The notes under the pieces are model-generated. The model was not told where the DNA came from. It saw only the letters and a program-made list of their open reading frames with translations, and did not search any database. A stretch of 64,000 bases of DNA, taken from the NCBI GenBank assembly GCA_964370845.1, contig CAYJLB010000001.1, positions 38,135 through 102,134 of the forward strand, in the 5' to 3' direction. Made by a program: the position numbers and the translations under genes. Positions 1 to 9,244 of this stretch are shown here, one piece after another (positions within the stretch are counted from its first letter, which is position 1; every line of letters begins with the position of its first letter). This stretch comes from CAYJLB01 sp964370845 (GTDB taxonomy: Bacteria > Bacillota > Clostridia > Oscillospirales > Ruminococcaceae).

Positions 1-28
1 TGTCTTCATATACACTTTAAAAGTTAAA

Positions 29-325
29 TTAGAACATACCATCGAAGAATTCGATTGATTTTTCTCCAGCTTTTAGTGTAACGATTGCTTTTTTCCAGTC
101 AGCAGTGTAGCCTGAGTGTCTACCCATTCTTTTTTCTCTGCCTTTAACAATCATTGTATTAACTTTAGCAACTTGTACTCCGAAAAGTTCAGTAATTGCT
201 AGAGCAATTTCAATTTTGTTAGCTTCTTTAGCAACCTTAAATGTGTATTTGCCGTTTTGCAGACCTTCCATAGAAGCTTCTGTAATAACAGGCTTAATGA
301 TAATATCTTGAGCTGTTCTTACCAT
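29..325 (-). CDS. rplW: 50S ribosomal protein L23
   Basis: 98 residues, the usual size of bacterial L23, a protein of the large subunit at the peptide exit tunnel where trigger factor and SRP dock. The family pattern is visible: an early IIIKPVITE segment, the IEIALAITELFGV helix, and the NTMIVKGREKRMGR stretch that contacts 23S rRNA. The ATG overlaps the TAA of rplD by one base (TAATG), which indicates translational coupling inside the S10 operon. The operon continues past the left edge, where rplB would be expected. Confidence 0.97.
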   Translation of the reverse strand: MVRTAQDIIIKPVITEASMEGLQNGKYTFKVAKEANKIEIALAITELFGVQVAKVNTMIVKGREKRMGRHSGYTADWKKAIVTLKAGEKSIEFFDGMF

Positions 326-948
326 TATGCATACACCTCCTCAAGTTTATCTACAGCACTCTTAACGATAATGAATTTATCATAGTTAAGAATATCATAA
401 ACGTTAAGTGTATTCACAAGTGTAGTTTTTACACCAGGAATGTTTGATGCACTCTTAATTACTTTTTCATCAACTTCAGGCATTACGATTAATGCTTTTC
501 CGTTAACGTTAAGAGCTTTAAGCATTGAAATAAATGCTTTTGTTTTGTAGTCGTCAAATTTAATTGTATCTAAAACTAATAAGTTATTATCCATTACTTT
601 AGATGAAAGCGCTGACTTCATTGCAAGTCTTTTAACTTTCTTATTAACAGCGAATCTGTAACTACGAGGTTTAGGACCAAGTGCGATACCACCATGTACC
701 CATTGTGGAGCTCTGATAGAACCTTGTCTTGCGTGTCCAGTACCTTTTTGTTTCCAAGGCTTTCTTCCGCCACCTCTTACCTCTGTACGAGTAAGAGTGC
801 TTTGTGTACCTTGTCTTTGGTTAGCAAGGTAGTTTACAACCATTTGATGCATTACATGCACATTTGGTGTTATACCGAATATAGCATCAGAAAGCTCTGT
901 GTCATTGAGCTGTTTGCCTGTTTGGTCATACATTGTAACTTTTGGCAT
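325..948 (-). CDS. rplD: 50S ribosomal protein L4
   Basis: 207 residues. L4 is an early 23S rRNA-binding protein with a loop reaching into the exit tunnel. The conserved loop is recognisable ([29 protein letters not shown]), though only its general pattern is cited here. I place the start at 948, reading MPKVTMYDQ, because a strong GGAAGGAGG ribosome site lies just upstream; a longer reading begins inside the end of rplC and would add an unconserved MEGGVK. Second-to-last S10 operon gene visible here, between rplC and rplW. Confidence 0.96.
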   Translation of the reverse strand: MPKVTMYDQTGKQLNDTELSDAIFGITPNVHVMHQMVVNYLANQRQGTQSTLTRTEVRGGGRKPWKQKGTGHARQGSIRAPQWVHGGIALGPKPRSYRFAVNKKVKRLAMKSALSSKVMDNNLLVLDTIKFDDYKTKAFISMLKALNVNGKALIVMPEVDEKVIKSASNIPGVKTTLVNTLNVYDILNYDKFIIVKSAVDKLEEVYA

Positions 949-965
949 TTTAACTCCTCCTTCCA

Positions 966-1601
966 CTAAGCCTTCTTAACACAATCAGTTAGTACAACAG
1001 TTCCGTTTTTAGGACCTGGAATTGCACCTCTAATTGCAATAAGATTGTTTTCTACATCGATTTTAACAATTTCAAGATTTTGAACAGTTACTGTTTCAGC
1101 ACCCATGTGTCCAGGCATACCTTTACCTTTATAGATACGTGATGGTGATGAACAAGCACCCATTGAACCAGCATGTCTATGAACAGGACCAGAACCGTGA
1201 GTTTCTTTAATTCTTGAGTTGTTGTGACGCTTGATTGAACCTTGGAAGCCTTTACCTTTACTTGTACCTTGAACATCAATGATGTCGCCTACAGTAAATG
1301 TGTCAGCTTTGATGATATCACCTACGTTAATAGCGTCAGTGTTTTCGAATCTAAATTCCTTTAGAGTTCTTTTTAGCGGAGCGTCCGCTTTAGCGAAGTG
1401 CCCAGTCATTGGTTTGTTAACTCGTTTAGCACGAATTTCACCAAAACCAAGTTGAACAGCACAGTAACCGTCATTCTCGTCGGTCTTTTTCTGTACAACT
1501 ACACATGGACCAGCTTCTACTACTGTTACAGGAATAACTTTTCCTGCTTCGTCGAAAATCTGAGTCATACCGATTTTCTTTGCAATAATTCCTTTTTGCA
1601 T
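966..1601 (-). CDS. rplC: 50S ribosomal protein L3
   Basis: 211 residues. L3 nucleates assembly of the large subunit near the peptidyl-transferase centre. It begins [16 protein letters not shown], the classic L3 start, and has the conserved [15 protein letters not shown] segment and the [13 protein letters not shown] stretch. The start at 1601 follows an AGGAGGA ribosome site at 1611-1617; the reading frame is open for 16 more codons upstream but these have no ribosome site. Second gene of the S10 operon, 102 bases after rpsJ. Confidence 0.97.
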   Translation of the reverse strand: MQKGIIAKKIGMTQIFDEAGKVIPVTVVEAGPCVVVQKKTDENDGYCAVQLGFGEIRAKRVNKPMTGHFAKADAPLKRTLKEFRFENTDAINVGDIIKADTFTVGDIIDVQGTSKGKGFQGSIKRHNNSRIKETHGSGPVHRHAGSMGACSSPSRIYKGKGMPGHMGAETVTVQNLEIVKIDVENNLIAIRGAIPGPKNGTVVLTDCVKKA

Positions 1602-1703
1602 TTTGTTTTTTCCTCCTATAAGGTTATTGGTTGACAAATTACTTGCCAACGTGACCAGTTAGTTAACAAAGAAACTTTATTAACTACAGTGCTAACTTGG
1701 AAA

Positions 1704-2018
1704 TTATTTAATTTCCATTACAATGTCAACACCAGCTGGAAGTTCAAGGCTTTGAAGTGCGGATGTAGTTTCGTTTGTAGGACGGATAACATCGATTAAT
1801 CTTTTGTGAGTTCTCATTTCGAATTGCTCACGGCTGTCTTTATATTTATGAACAGCTTTTAGGATAGTGATGATTTCCTTGTCAGTAGGTAGAGGAATAG
1901 GTCCTGATACCTTTGCTCCTGAACGTTTTGCCGCTTCAACAATTTTAGCTGCTGCAGCGTCTACGATACCGTGTTCGTAACCCTTGATTCTAATTCTGAT
2001 TTTTTCATTGACTGCCAT
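1704..2018 (-). CDS. rpsJ: 30S ribosomal protein S10
   Basis: 104 residues, full length. S10 is a small-subunit head protein that also pairs with NusB/NusG in antitermination. Family features are the early [21 protein letters not shown] helix region, GPIPLPT, and [18 protein letters not shown]-like ribosome site lies just upstream. First gene of the operon; its own promoter and a ~370-nt leader with a terminator-like hairpin lie upstream. Confidence 0.97.
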   Translation of the reverse strand: MAVNEKIRIRIKGYEHGIVDAAAAKIVEAAKRSGAKVSGPIPLPTDKEIITILKAVHKYKDSREQFEMRTHKRLIDVIRPTNETTSALQSLELPAGVDIVMEIK

Positions 2019-2140
2019 TTCGTTCGCCTCCTTAAAAATAAATAACTGTGGGGGCCAACCATTAATTCACTATTATATAGGTCTTAAAGGTTTATTCTGA
2101 ATGATGACACGTTTCCGTGTGTTTCGTGTTTTTATCATAT

Positions 2141-2194
2141 AAAAACCGGGAAAATCATTGCATTAAAAAATCAATACAATCTGACTGTTCCCGG
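2141..2194 (-). terminator. candidate attenuator hairpin in the S10 operon leader
   Basis: Read on the minus strand, CCGGGAA (2188-2194) pairs with TTCCCGG (2146-2152). A second internal stem is formed by ATTGTATT and AATGCAAT. The 3' arm is followed by five Ts at 2141-2145. The hairpin lies about 200 nt into the leader and about 120 nt before rpsJ, so it could stop transcription before the operon. Autoregulation of S10 operons by leader RNA is known in some bacteria; here it is inference from position and shape. Confidence 0.55.
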
Positions 2195-2397
2195 TAAGTG
2201 ACAATAAAATACTTATGACAGCTTTTTTCGTAGATAAACGCAGAAAGATTCCGCACTAATCCAAAAGCTAGTCACACGCACAGTGTTCATTATTACAGTC
2301 GCCCGGTTTAAAATCGGACATACTCCACGAAAATTACCCGACACACAGTCGGCAACCTTTCGCTTCATCGCATATCATTTGCAGTCACGCAAGAGTA

Positions 2398-2426
2398 ATT
2401 ATAACATACGAATATACCAATTGCAA
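2398..2426 (-). promoter_or_regulatory. S10 operon promoter (housekeeping sigma)
   Basis: On the minus strand a -35 TTGCAA (2421-2426) and a -10 TATAAT (2398-2403) are separated by exactly 17 bp. The predicted transcript starts near 2390 and gives a leader of about 370 nt before rpsJ. The rest of the 2019-2506 gap shows no gene. Confidence 0.75.
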
Positions 2427-2506
2427 GTGTTTTGACACAATTTTATCGTAAAAATTTGATGTTGATTTTACAATATTTTTATTCACTTTGAACAAATTCG
2501 ATGTAT

Positions 2507-3172
2507 TTATTCAAAAATCGGCTTTTCAATGCTAGTTATAGCGTTCATTTCTTTGATTTCATACTTGAATTCTATTTCGATTTCACTACCATCTTCTTGC
2601 TGGAAAATAGTTTTGTCAATCATATACAAAAATTCATCGTTATTATCAAAAACAAAAGTAACTTCATAAGCTAGCGCATTAAGCCCCATTGAATAAGTGT
2701 CATAATAAAAAACAAAAACTTGCTCATTTTCAGTATGTTTTTCTTCCATATTAAGCATATATTCAGGGAAATATAGAACAACATTTCCTGTAGCATTAGG
2801 GTGTCTTATTTGCGAAGTATAGTAAGTAAAGGTTTCATCACCTTCTTTTAACTCAGTAAGCTCACCATTCATCAACAAAACTGACTCCGTTCTATTTCCG
2901 TAATGATAGTCAGTTTCGCCGTCAATGTTAACTCCTTCAAAAAGAAAGGTCATATTACCTTCTTCATCTGTAGTAAAAGTAAATTCTTGGTCAACAGTGT
3001 CCGTTTGCATGTTTGTTACTATAAGTTTTCCACTTTCAAGAGCAATATACTCATCTCTAAGTTCATAAATTAAATCTTCACCAGGCAAACCTAAACCTTG
3101 CCCAACACAACCAGTAAAAGAGGACACAATAATTATCACCAATAAAACAAAGGTTATTCCTTTTTTTAACAT
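2507..3172 (-). CDS. hypothetical lipoprotein
   Basis: 221 residues. A Lys-Lys start and hydrophobic helix lead to the lipobox SFTGC (Cys about residue 22), so it should be lipid-anchored on the outer face of the membrane. The mature part is acidic and beta-rich (many alternating FTF, YHY, VFVFYYDTY strands) and resembles a small ligand-binding or scaffold fold, but I recognise no family. It follows proS by 24 bases on the same strand and may be cotranscribed with it. Confidence 0.75.
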   Translation of the reverse strand: MLKKGITFVLLVIIIVSSFTGCVGQGLGLPGEDLIYELRDEYIALESGKLIVTNMQTDTVDQEFTFTTDEEGNMTFLFEGVNIDGETDYHYGNRTESVLLMNGELTELKEGDETFTYYTSQIRHPNATGNVVLYFPEYMLNMEEKHTENEQVFVFYYDTYSMGLNALAYEVTFVFDNNDEFLYMIDKTIFQQEDGSEIEIEFKYEIKEMNAITSIEKPIFE

Positions 3173-3196
3173 AAAAATTATATTACCTTTCAGAAT

Positions 3197-4639
3197 TTAA
3201 TAAGCCTTGCCCCAAAGCACCATATGTTCAGCTGGTTTTCCACAACAAACACATTTTTCGCCTAGATTTTCTTGTTCAAAAGGAATACAACGTGAACCAG
3301 CACCAGTTAATTCTTTAACTTTGTCCTCACATTCTTCCTCTCCACACCACATAGCCTTAATAAATCCGTCGCCATTTTTTTCAAAAGCAGCATTTATTTC
3401 ATCAGTTGTAGTACAAGAGAAAGTTTTTTCTTCACGGTTTGCAAGAGCTTTTGCATAAATTCCATTATGACAATCAACTAATTTTTCCGAAACTCTAGTA
3501 GCAAAATCTTCAAGTTTAACAAATTCTTTTTCTCCATTAAATCTTGTTGCAATTACACATTGACCATTTTCAATATCTTTAGGTCCAATTTCAACACGAA
3601 GTGGAACACCTTTCATTTCATACTCAGCGAATTTCCAACCAGGAGAGTTTTCAGAGCTATCAAGTTTAACTCTTAAACCTTGTGCTTTTAATGTATCATA
3701 AAGTTCAGTAGCCTTTTCAATTACACCTTCTTTATGTTGTGCAACAGGGATAATTACTACTTGAATAGGAGCAACCGCAGGTGGTAAAACTAGCCCGTTA
3801 TCATCACCGTGAGACATAATAATTGCTCCGATTAGCCTTGTAGTAACTCCCCAAGAAGTTTGATGTGGGAATTGTTGTTTATTTTCTTTATCAGTAAATT
3901 GAATTTCAAAAGCTTTAGCAAATCCGTCGCCGAAATAGTGAGAAGTTCCCGCTTGTAACGCCTTTCCGTCATGCATTAACGCTTCAATCGCATAAGTAGC
4001 CTTTGCCCCAGCAAATTTATCACTTTCAGTTTTCTTACCTTTAACAACAGGAATAGCAAGATATTTTTCACAGAATTCAGCATAAATATTTAACATTTGT
4101 TCAGTTTCTCTAACAGCTTCATCTTCCGTTGCGTGGATAGTATGTCCCTCTTGCCATAAAAATTCTCTTGAACGTAAGAAAGGACGAGTAGTTTTTTCCC
4201 ATCTTACAACAGAAACCCATTGATTATATAATTTTGGCAAATCTCTGTAACTTTCGATAATATTTTTGTAATGCTCACAGAAAAGCACTTCGGAAGTAGG
4301 TCTAACACAAAGTTTTTCTTCAAGTCTTTCACTACCACCCATAGTAACCCAAGCAACTTCAGGAGCAAATCCATCAACGTGGTCTTTTTCCTTTTGAAGC
4401 AAACTTTCAGGGATAAACATTGGCATACATACATTTTCATGACCAGTATCTTTGAACATTCCGTCAAGAATTTTCTGCATATTTTCCCAAATAGCATATC
4501 CATAAGGACGAATTACCATACAACCTTTAACGCTTGTATATTCAACAAGTTCAGCCTTTTTAACAATATCAGTATACCATTTAGCAAAATCTTCGCTCAT
4601 AGAAGTAATTTCGCTAACCATTTTTTTATTTTTAGCCAT
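3197..4639 (-). CDS. proS: prolyl-tRNA synthetase, short archaeal/eukaryote-like type
   Basis: 480 residues. This class II synthetase charges tRNA(Pro) with proline. It is the compact form lacking the ~180-residue INS editing domain of E. coli-type ProRS, and carries the C-terminal zinc-binding extension of the archaeal/eukaryote-like group (CGEEEC followed by CVCCGK near the end, closing with a tyrosine). Class II features include [12 protein letters not shown], the motif 2 region [17 protein letters not shown], and a late motif 3. Start at the ATG reading MAKNKK, with AAAGGA upstream; an in-frame TTG four codons earlier sits too close to that site. Confidence 0.95.
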   Translation of the reverse strand: MAKNKKMVSEITSMSEDFAKWYTDIVKKAELVEYTSVKGCMVIRPYGYAIWENMQKILDGMFKDTGHENVCMPMFIPESLLQKEKDHVDGFAPEVAWVTMGGSERLEEKLCVRPTSEVLFCEHYKNIIESYRDLPKLYNQWVSVVRWEKTTRPFLRSREFLWQEGHTIHATEDEAVRETEQMLNIYAEFCEKYLAIPVVKGKKTESDKFAGAKATYAIEALMHDGKALQAGTSHYFGDGFAKAFEIQFTDKENKQQFPHQTSWGVTTRLIGAIIMSHGDDNGLVLPPAVAPIQVVIIPVAQHKEGVIEKATELYDTLKAQGLRVKLDSSENSPGWKFAEYEMKGVPLRVEIGPKDIENGQCVIATRFNGEKEFVKLEDFATRVSEKLVDCHNGIYAKALANREEKTFSCTTTDEINAAFEKNGDGFIKAMWCGEEECEDKVKELTGAGSRCIPFEQENLGEKCVCCGKPAEHMVLWGKAY

Positions 4640-4662
4640 AATAAAATACAAATCCTTTCTTA

Positions 4663-4926
4663 TTAAGTTGGGAGATTATTCTCATCAACTTTCTCATCTA
4701 TATCATCTTCCTTAGAAGATATTTCATAAATACTTTTAAGTCCGTCCTCTTTAAAATAGTAAGGGTCGGAGTTTACATCCTTATCCACCCTTTCGGGAGA
4801 TTTTCTTAAAGCATCAACTTTTTTAGCAATTTTCGGTGTTAAAACCGCAATTACATAAACTAGCACTAAAAGTCCAAGCATCAAAAGCCCGAATTGTGCA
4901 ATTAACCAAATATCCACTTTTGACAC
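4663..4926 (-). CDS. small single-pass membrane protein of unknown function
   Basis: 87 residues. One hydrophobic segment at about residues 7-30 is followed by a basic stretch ([19 protein letters not shown]) and a long acidic tail ([14 protein letters not shown]). This predicts an N-terminal anchor with a soluble cytoplasmic tail. I do not recognise a family. It starts 24 bases before proS on the same strand, with an AAAGGGGAG-like ribosome site, and probably shares its transcript. Confidence 0.6.
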   Translation of the reverse strand: MSKVDIWLIAQFGLLMLGLLVLVYVIAVLTPKIAKKVDALRKSPERVDKDVNSDPYYFKEDGLKSIYEISSKEDDIDEKVDENNLPT

Positions 4927-5102
4927 TCCCCTTTCAATACATAATACATTATTTTATCATTTAATGGCAAAAAAAGCAAGGATTTAAACGGACTTTTTTT
5001 AATTTCTCAGCAAACTTTCACCTTGTTACCATATTGAATTTAAATAATTCATAGATTTTTCTGTTACTTTTGCATAAAATATTTTTTTATTTAGGAAAAT
5101 AC

Positions 5103-5131
5103 TGTACAAACAGTGAAAAAAAGTGTATAAT
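5103..5131 (+). promoter_or_regulatory. candidate promoter of the cytidylate-kinase-like gene
   Basis: TATAAT at 5126-5131 is preceded at 17 bp by TGTACA (5103-5108), a weak -35. The segment CTGTACAAACAG at 5102-5113 is partly symmetrical. Confidence 0.4.
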
Positions 5132-5173
5132 ATAATTGTCAAATAAATTACATAATAGAAAGGATTGACCTTT

Positions 5174-5773
5174 ATGAATAAAATTATTACAATAGGACGT
5201 GAATACGGAAGTGGAGGTCGTGAAATCGGAAAAAAAGCTGCCGAACTTCTAGGAATTCCATATTATGACAAAGAAATTATCGCTGTCGCAGCTAAAGAAA
5301 GTGGTTTATCCGAAGAAATTTTCTATCAAAATGACGAACAACACGGAAGTGTAATTTACTCCCTTATGATGGGGAATTATTCTTTTGCGGGGAATTTAAC
5401 AAATGAAATGCCGTTATTCCAAAAAGTTTTTTTAGCACAATTTGATGCAATAAAAAAGATTGCACAACAAGGACCTTGTGTAATTGTTGGTAGATGTGCA
5501 AATTATGTGCTTCAAGATAATAAAAATCAAATCAGTGTATTCTTTTCAGCAGATATAGAAAACCGTGTAAAAAGAATTGCTCAAAGACGTGAGCTTTCCG
5601 ACAAAACGGCTATGGATTTAATCAAAAAAACTGATAAAAAACGTGCTGGATATTATAATTTCAACACAAATATGAAGTGGGGACTTGCAAGTGGATATGA
5701 TATTTGCATAAACACAAGCAAGCTAGGTGTAGACAAGACTGCTGAACTTTTAAAAGTTTACGCAACACTATAA
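5174..5773 (+). CDS. cytidylate kinase-like family protein
   Basis: 199 residues. It matches the cytidylate-kinase-like P-loop family: an N-terminal ITIGREYGSGGREIGKKAAELLGIPYYDKEII, with the P-loop variant GREYGSGGREIG, then an IVGRCANYVL segment and a late RRE/KKTDKKRAGYYN region. The family is related to CMP kinase but its substrate is unproven. The ATG at 5174 has the AGAAAGGA site at normal distance; a TTG three codons earlier is rejected. Single-gene unit with its own promoter and terminator. Confidence 0.85.
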   Translation: MNKIITIGREYGSGGREIGKKAAELLGIPYYDKEIIAVAAKESGLSEEIFYQNDEQHGSVIYSLMMGNYSFAGNLTNEMPLFQKVFLAQFDAIKKIAQQGPCVIVGRCANYVLQDNKNQISVFFSADIENRVKRIAQRRELSDKTAMDLIKKTDKKRAGYYNFNTNMKWGLASGYDICINTSKLGVDKTAELLKVYATL

Positions 5774-5790
5774 TTTCACAAACTAAAATG

Positions 5791-5819
5791 AGCTGTGACG
5801 AAATACAGCTTTTGCGTTT
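5791..5819 (+). terminator. terminator-like hairpin after the kinase-like gene
   Basis: AGCTGT (5791-5796) pairs with ACAGCT (5805-5810) around a GACGAAAT loop, followed by a T-rich run. The loop carries the GACGAAA core seen in five other terminators of this window. Confidence 0.5.
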
Positions 5820-5827
5820 TACAAATA

Positions 5828-5911
5828 GAGTTTTTTGCGTTTTTTGTCATCATACAGTACAAAAAATGACAAAAATTCAGTCTTTCCTACTTGACTGAAA
5901 GCAAAAAACTC
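5828..5911. other. candidate three-way-junction structured element
   Basis: An outer stem GAGTTTTTTGC (5828-5838) / GCAAAAAACTC (5901-5911) encloses two further hairpins: TTTTTGTCAT (5841-5850) with ATGACAAAAA (5866-5875), and TTCAGTC (5876-5882) with GACTGAA (5893-5899). All three stems are nearly perfect and fill the 84 bp. It lies between two terminators in a convergent intergenic region, so it may be a mobile palindromic repeat or a small RNA. Confidence 0.45.
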
Positions 5912-5914
5912 AAG

Positions 5915-5966
5915 AGAGGGTGTGACGAAACACTATTTTTTTAGTTTCGTCACACCCTCTTTTTTT
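5915..5966. terminator. bidirectional terminator with GTGACGAAAC stem
   Basis: AGAGGGTGTGACGAAAC (5915-5931) is an exact 17-bp inverted repeat of 5944-5960, flanked by a T run on the plus strand (5960-5966). It separates the kinase-like gene from the oppositely oriented GH120 gene and touches the GH120 stop codon. Confidence 0.85.
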
Positions 5967-7908
5967 ACCAAACTTTAATTTTATTATAACCCGCTTTTAA
6001 GTTTTCAAATGGTCCAACAACAGGTTTTTCTCCTCTTGCATTTCCAAGCATATCATAATCAATTGTAATAGGGTTTCCGTTCATATCTTCATAAAGAGCT
6101 TTTACAATTCTTGTCATTTCAAGAGTTTTTGTTCCATGGATTTTTGTTTCAATGTTAAAAATTTCTTCTGGGACAGTAATTTCAACATAAACTCCGTCAG
6201 CTTCTTTTGTAATTTTCAAATTAGGGTTTTCCTCGCTTACAAAATTATTAACTTCTTTATTATAAGGTTTAGAACCTTTGAAATAAGCATTTCCATCAAC
6301 ATAAACAGGTTGTTTTAATGGAACAAATTCTTCAATATCAACACTTCCAAGGGCAATTAATTGCTCCCTAAATTCCTCTAAAGAAGATGGGCAACCATCA
6401 TATCCGTGAGTTCCGCAGAAAGTATCATTTTTCGAATCAATCATAGGCTCGCCGGCAATTAAAATATTGTTAAACCATCTATCGTCATTTGCATATACAA
6501 GTGAACAGCCTAAAACATCTGTACTATGAGGGAAATGATAAGGAGTTGAACGGTCTAAAACAGGTGCACTTCTAACCGCTCCGTAAACAATATTGTTAAC
6601 AAAAGCTCCACCTTGTGCAAGAAGCCCCATACCTTTCATTATGTTGTTATCGAACAAGAAAGGTCCGTGAGTAACTTCCACCACAACTTCTCTTTGATTT
6701 TCAAAGAATATATTTTTACTAACTCTAGTACCTTGAGTTTCCCAGTCAAGCCATAAACCTAAAGTAGTGCGATAAATGCAGTTATCGTGAATATAAACAT
6801 CGATAGGAGCGTGGAATTTTATCCCAGCGATTTCCCAACCGAAAAATTCATGTTTAGTACCAATTTCATATATTTCGTTACCATAAATTTCACTAAACAC
6901 ACAACCCATATTTCCCACAATTCCGTTTTGCCCGCAGTCATAAATTTTATTATTTCTAACAATATGTGAGCCAACTTGTTCTCTGTTCCAACTTCCCTTT
7001 ACACCACGGAAAACTGATTCAATTTGGGCTTGAAATCCTGGGTGAAGTTGATATAAAGTACATTCAATATGTCCTGTTGAACCCTCTTTACCAATACTAA
7101 TTCCGCTACATTTCGCATCATGTACAATATTATTTTCAATAATCCAACCCTTGCTCCAATGTGCACCAATAAGTCCAGGTTGATCAGCAGAAGGCGGAGT
7201 AAAAGGACAAGCCCCTTGTGCCATTTCAAAACCGCTTACAGTAATATAATTTATCCCAGCATTTTCAGGGTAAAAACAACATTTTCTTACATTTATTTCA
7301 ACTAATTCCTCATTAGGATTATATCCTTGGAAATTTGCATAAATTGTTGTATTTTCATCGTCAACTTCACAATACCATTGATAAATTGTATCTTCAGGGT
7401 GAGGTAAAGTTGTTTCAAAATAAGCTTTAATTTTCACCCTTTTTTCAGCTTTGATAACATCTTCAAGAGAATAAGCCTCATAAAAAGATTTTCCATTTAA
7501 GTAAACATCACCAGTGTGAACTTTTGTAGTTCTGTTAGTTTCGCCAACAGGATAAAGCATCCAATCCCCACGAAGATTATCAGTGTAAGGGTTATAATCG
7601 CCAAATGTTTTATTAGAAAGGACTGCTTTCCAAACTGTCCCCTCATATTTCTCCCAATTTTTAACTTCTTCCGACCCTTTAATGATAACTTTTTCACCCT
7701 CAGCCGCTTTGTAAGTAATTCTAAGTTGGTCGGACATACCAGTGTTGCGAGGTTTAACCCATTCTCTGTAAGTTCCCTCGTGAACTAAAATTGTGTCCCC
7801 CATTATAGCAACTTTAGCAGCTTTATTAATGGTTAGGAACGGTTTTTGCTCACTTCCTTCATTGTTGTCGCTTCCATTTTTTGCAACGTGATAAGTTTTG
7901 TACATCAT
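5965..7908 (-). CDS. GH120 beta-xylosidase (parallel beta-helix glycoside hydrolase)
   Basis: 647 residues, close to the ~640 of the characterised GH120 enzyme XylC of Thermoanaerobacterium saccharolyticum, which this sequence resembles throughout (start HVAKNGSD, then TINKAAKVA, VHEGTYREWVKP, ADQPGLIG, DCGQNGIVG, end YNKIKVW). Right-handed beta-helix repeats fill the middle. The known catalytic pair, Asp in LWLDW and Glu in VEVTHGP, is present as D388 and E411, with the same 23-residue separation. It should release xylose from xylo-oligosaccharides. There is no signal peptide, so it acts in the cytosol on imported oligosaccharides; no transporter is adjacent. Two ATGs are in tandem at the start; either could be used. 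Confidence 0.93.
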   Translation of the reverse strand: MMYKTYHVAKNGSDNNEGSEQKPFLTINKAAKVAIMGDTILVHEGTYREWVKPRNTGMSDQLRITYKAAEGEKVIIKGSEEVKNWEKYEGTVWKAVLSNKTFGDYNPYTDNLRGDWMLYPVGETNRTTKVHTGDVYLNGKSFYEAYSLEDVIKAEKRVKIKAYFETTLPHPEDTIYQWYCEVDDENTTIYANFQGYNPNEELVEINVRKCCFYPENAGINYITVSGFEMAQGACPFTPPSADQPGLIGAHWSKGWIIENNIVHDAKCSGISIGKEGSTGHIECTLYQLHPGFQAQIESVFRGVKGSWNREQVGSHIVRNNKIYDCGQNGIVGNMGCVFSEIYGNEIYEIGTKHEFFGWEIAGIKFHAPIDVYIHDNCIYRTTLGLWLDWETQGTRVSKNIFFENQREVVVEVTHGPFLFDNNIMKGMGLLAQGGAFVNNIVYGAVRSAPVLDRSTPYHFPHSTDVLGCSLVYANDDRWFNNILIAGEPMIDSKNDTFCGTHGYDGCPSSLEEFREQLIALGSVDIEEFVPLKQPVYVDGNAYFKGSKPYNKEVNNFVSEENPNLKITKEADGVYVEITVPEEIFNIETKIHGTKTLEMTRIVKALYEDMNGNPITIDYDMLGNARGEKPVVGPFENLKAGYNKIKVW

Positions 7909-7951
7909 AGATAAACAGCCCTTTCATATTTAAAATATAGTATCTATTTTA

Positions 7952-8005
7952 AATGCGAGGAAAAAACCTCGCATTGTGCTTATACGACGTGGCGGGGCAA
8001 CCCGC
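7952..8005. other. two GC-rich hairpins between the aminotransferase and GH120 genes
   Basis: AATGCGAGG (7952-7960) pairs with CCTCGCATT (7967-7975). Next to it, GCGGG-GCAA-CCCGC (7992-8005) forms a perfect GNRA-capped stem. Neither has a good T run on the minus strand, so they may be RNA processing or repeat-type elements rather than terminators. Confidence 0.4.
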
Positions 8006-8071
8006 TGTTACTCGCCTTTTTATTCATTTGATAAAAAATATACTTTTGTTTGGCGAAAAATAAATCCACAA

Positions 8072-9244
8072 TTATTTTTTTATTTCTTCCAAAAATTCTT
8101 CAATTCTATCAAGTGCTTCTTTTATATGATTAATAGAATAAGCATAGGAAACCCTTATAAAACCCTCACCACTTTCTCCAAAAGCATTTCCAGGAACAAC
8201 AGCTACTTTTTTTGCGTAAATCAATTTCTCGCAAAATTCTTCGCTAGTAAGTCCAAGGCTTTTAATTGAAGGGAAAACATAAAATGCCCCCTCAGGATTA
8301 AAACAAAACAGCCCCATTTTATTAAATCTATCTACAAGATAACGTCTTCTCATATCATATTCGCCAACCATTTTTTCAACGTCAGCATCACAGTTTGTAA
8401 GTGCCTCAACGCCTGCATATTGGCTAATTGACGGAGAACACATTATTGCATATTGATGAATTTTAAGCATTTGACTTATAAGTTCAACAGGTCCAGCCGC
8501 ATAGCCAAGCCTCCAACCAGTCATAGCAAAAGCCTTTGAAAAACCGCTTATGAAAATTGTGCGTTCTCTCATATCTTCAATTTCAATAATTGAAGTATGC
8601 TTTTCGCCATAAGTAAGCTTTGAATAAATTTCATCTGTAATAACAATAATATTTGTTCCACGCAAAACTTCCGCAATTTCTTCTAAATGCTCTTTCCTCA
8701 TTACAGCTCCAGTAGGATTATTTGGAAAAGGTAAAATCAATGCTTTAGTCTTGCTTGTAATCTTTTCTTTTAACTCCTGTGCAGTAAGTCTAAAATTATT
8801 TTCAAGTTTAGTTTCAATAGGAACAGGAACTCCACCCATAAGGGAAACAATAGGAGAATAACAAACAAATGAAGGCTCAACCACTAAAACTTCATCGTCA
8901 GGTTCTACAATTGCACGAATAGCAAGGTCAATAGCCTCGGAACCGCCCACCGTTACAACTACTTCGGTTACAGGTTCATAACGGACATTTGTATCATTAT
9001 ATATGTAGTTTGATATTGCATTTCTAAGTTCAATTAAACCCGAATTTGAAGTGTAAACTGTTTTCCCTCTTTCAATTGCAGTAATAGCAGTACGTCTTAT
9101 CGACCAAGGGGTAGGAAAGTCAGGCTCACCAACACCAAGGGAAATTACACCCTCCATTTCAGCTGCAATATCGAAAAATTTTCTAATCCCAGAGGGTTTC
9201 ATTGAAGTAACTTTCTTCGACAATATTTTTTCATAATTTATCAT
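8072..9244 (-). CDS. class I PLP-dependent aminotransferase
   Basis: 390 residues, fold type I. Visible signatures are GEPDFPTP near residue 39, YTSNSGLIELR, the PFPNNPTGAV loop, ITDEIYSKL with the PLP-contacting Asp/Tyr, SGFSKAFAMTGWRLGY with the Schiff-base lysine K237, and a late IRVSYA arginine for the substrate carboxylate. It most resembles aspartate/aromatic aminotransferases of Clostridia; the substrate cannot be fixed by sequence alone. The start at 9244 overlaps the stop of the Lrp-type gene (ATGA), so the two are translationally coupled and the regulator probably controls this amino acid pathway. Confidence 0.93.
   Translation of the reverse strand: MINYEKILSKKVTSMKPSGIRKFFDIAAEMEGVISLGVGEPDFPTPWSIRRTAITAIERGKTVYTSNSGLIELRNAISNYIYNDTNVRYEPVTEVVVTVGGSEAIDLAIRAIVEPDDEVLVVEPSFVCYSPIVSLMGGVPVPIETKLENNFRLTAQELKEKITSKTKALILPFPNNPTGAVMRKEHLEEIAEVLRGTNIIVITDEIYSKLTYGEKHTSIIEIEDMRERTIFISGFSKAFAMTGWRLGYAAGPVELISQMLKIHQYAIMCSPSISQYAGVEALTNCDADVEKMVGEYDMRRRYLVDRFNKMGLFCFNPEGAFYVFPSIKSLGLTSEEFCEKLIYAKKVAVVPGNAFGESGEGFIRVSYAYSINHIKEALDRIEEFLEEIKK

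Noticed and set aside
694..969. Plus-strand open frame of 91 codons in the rplD/rplC region
   Set aside because: It is antisense to rplD, is rich in Cys/Ser/Leu from reverse codons, and has no ribosome site.
2061..2080. TTAATTCACTAT, resembling one end of the 105-bp palindromic repeat
   Set aside because: Only about 12 matching bases in AT-rich DNA and no matching second arm, so chance is likely. The same holds for TAGTGAATTAA at 34713.
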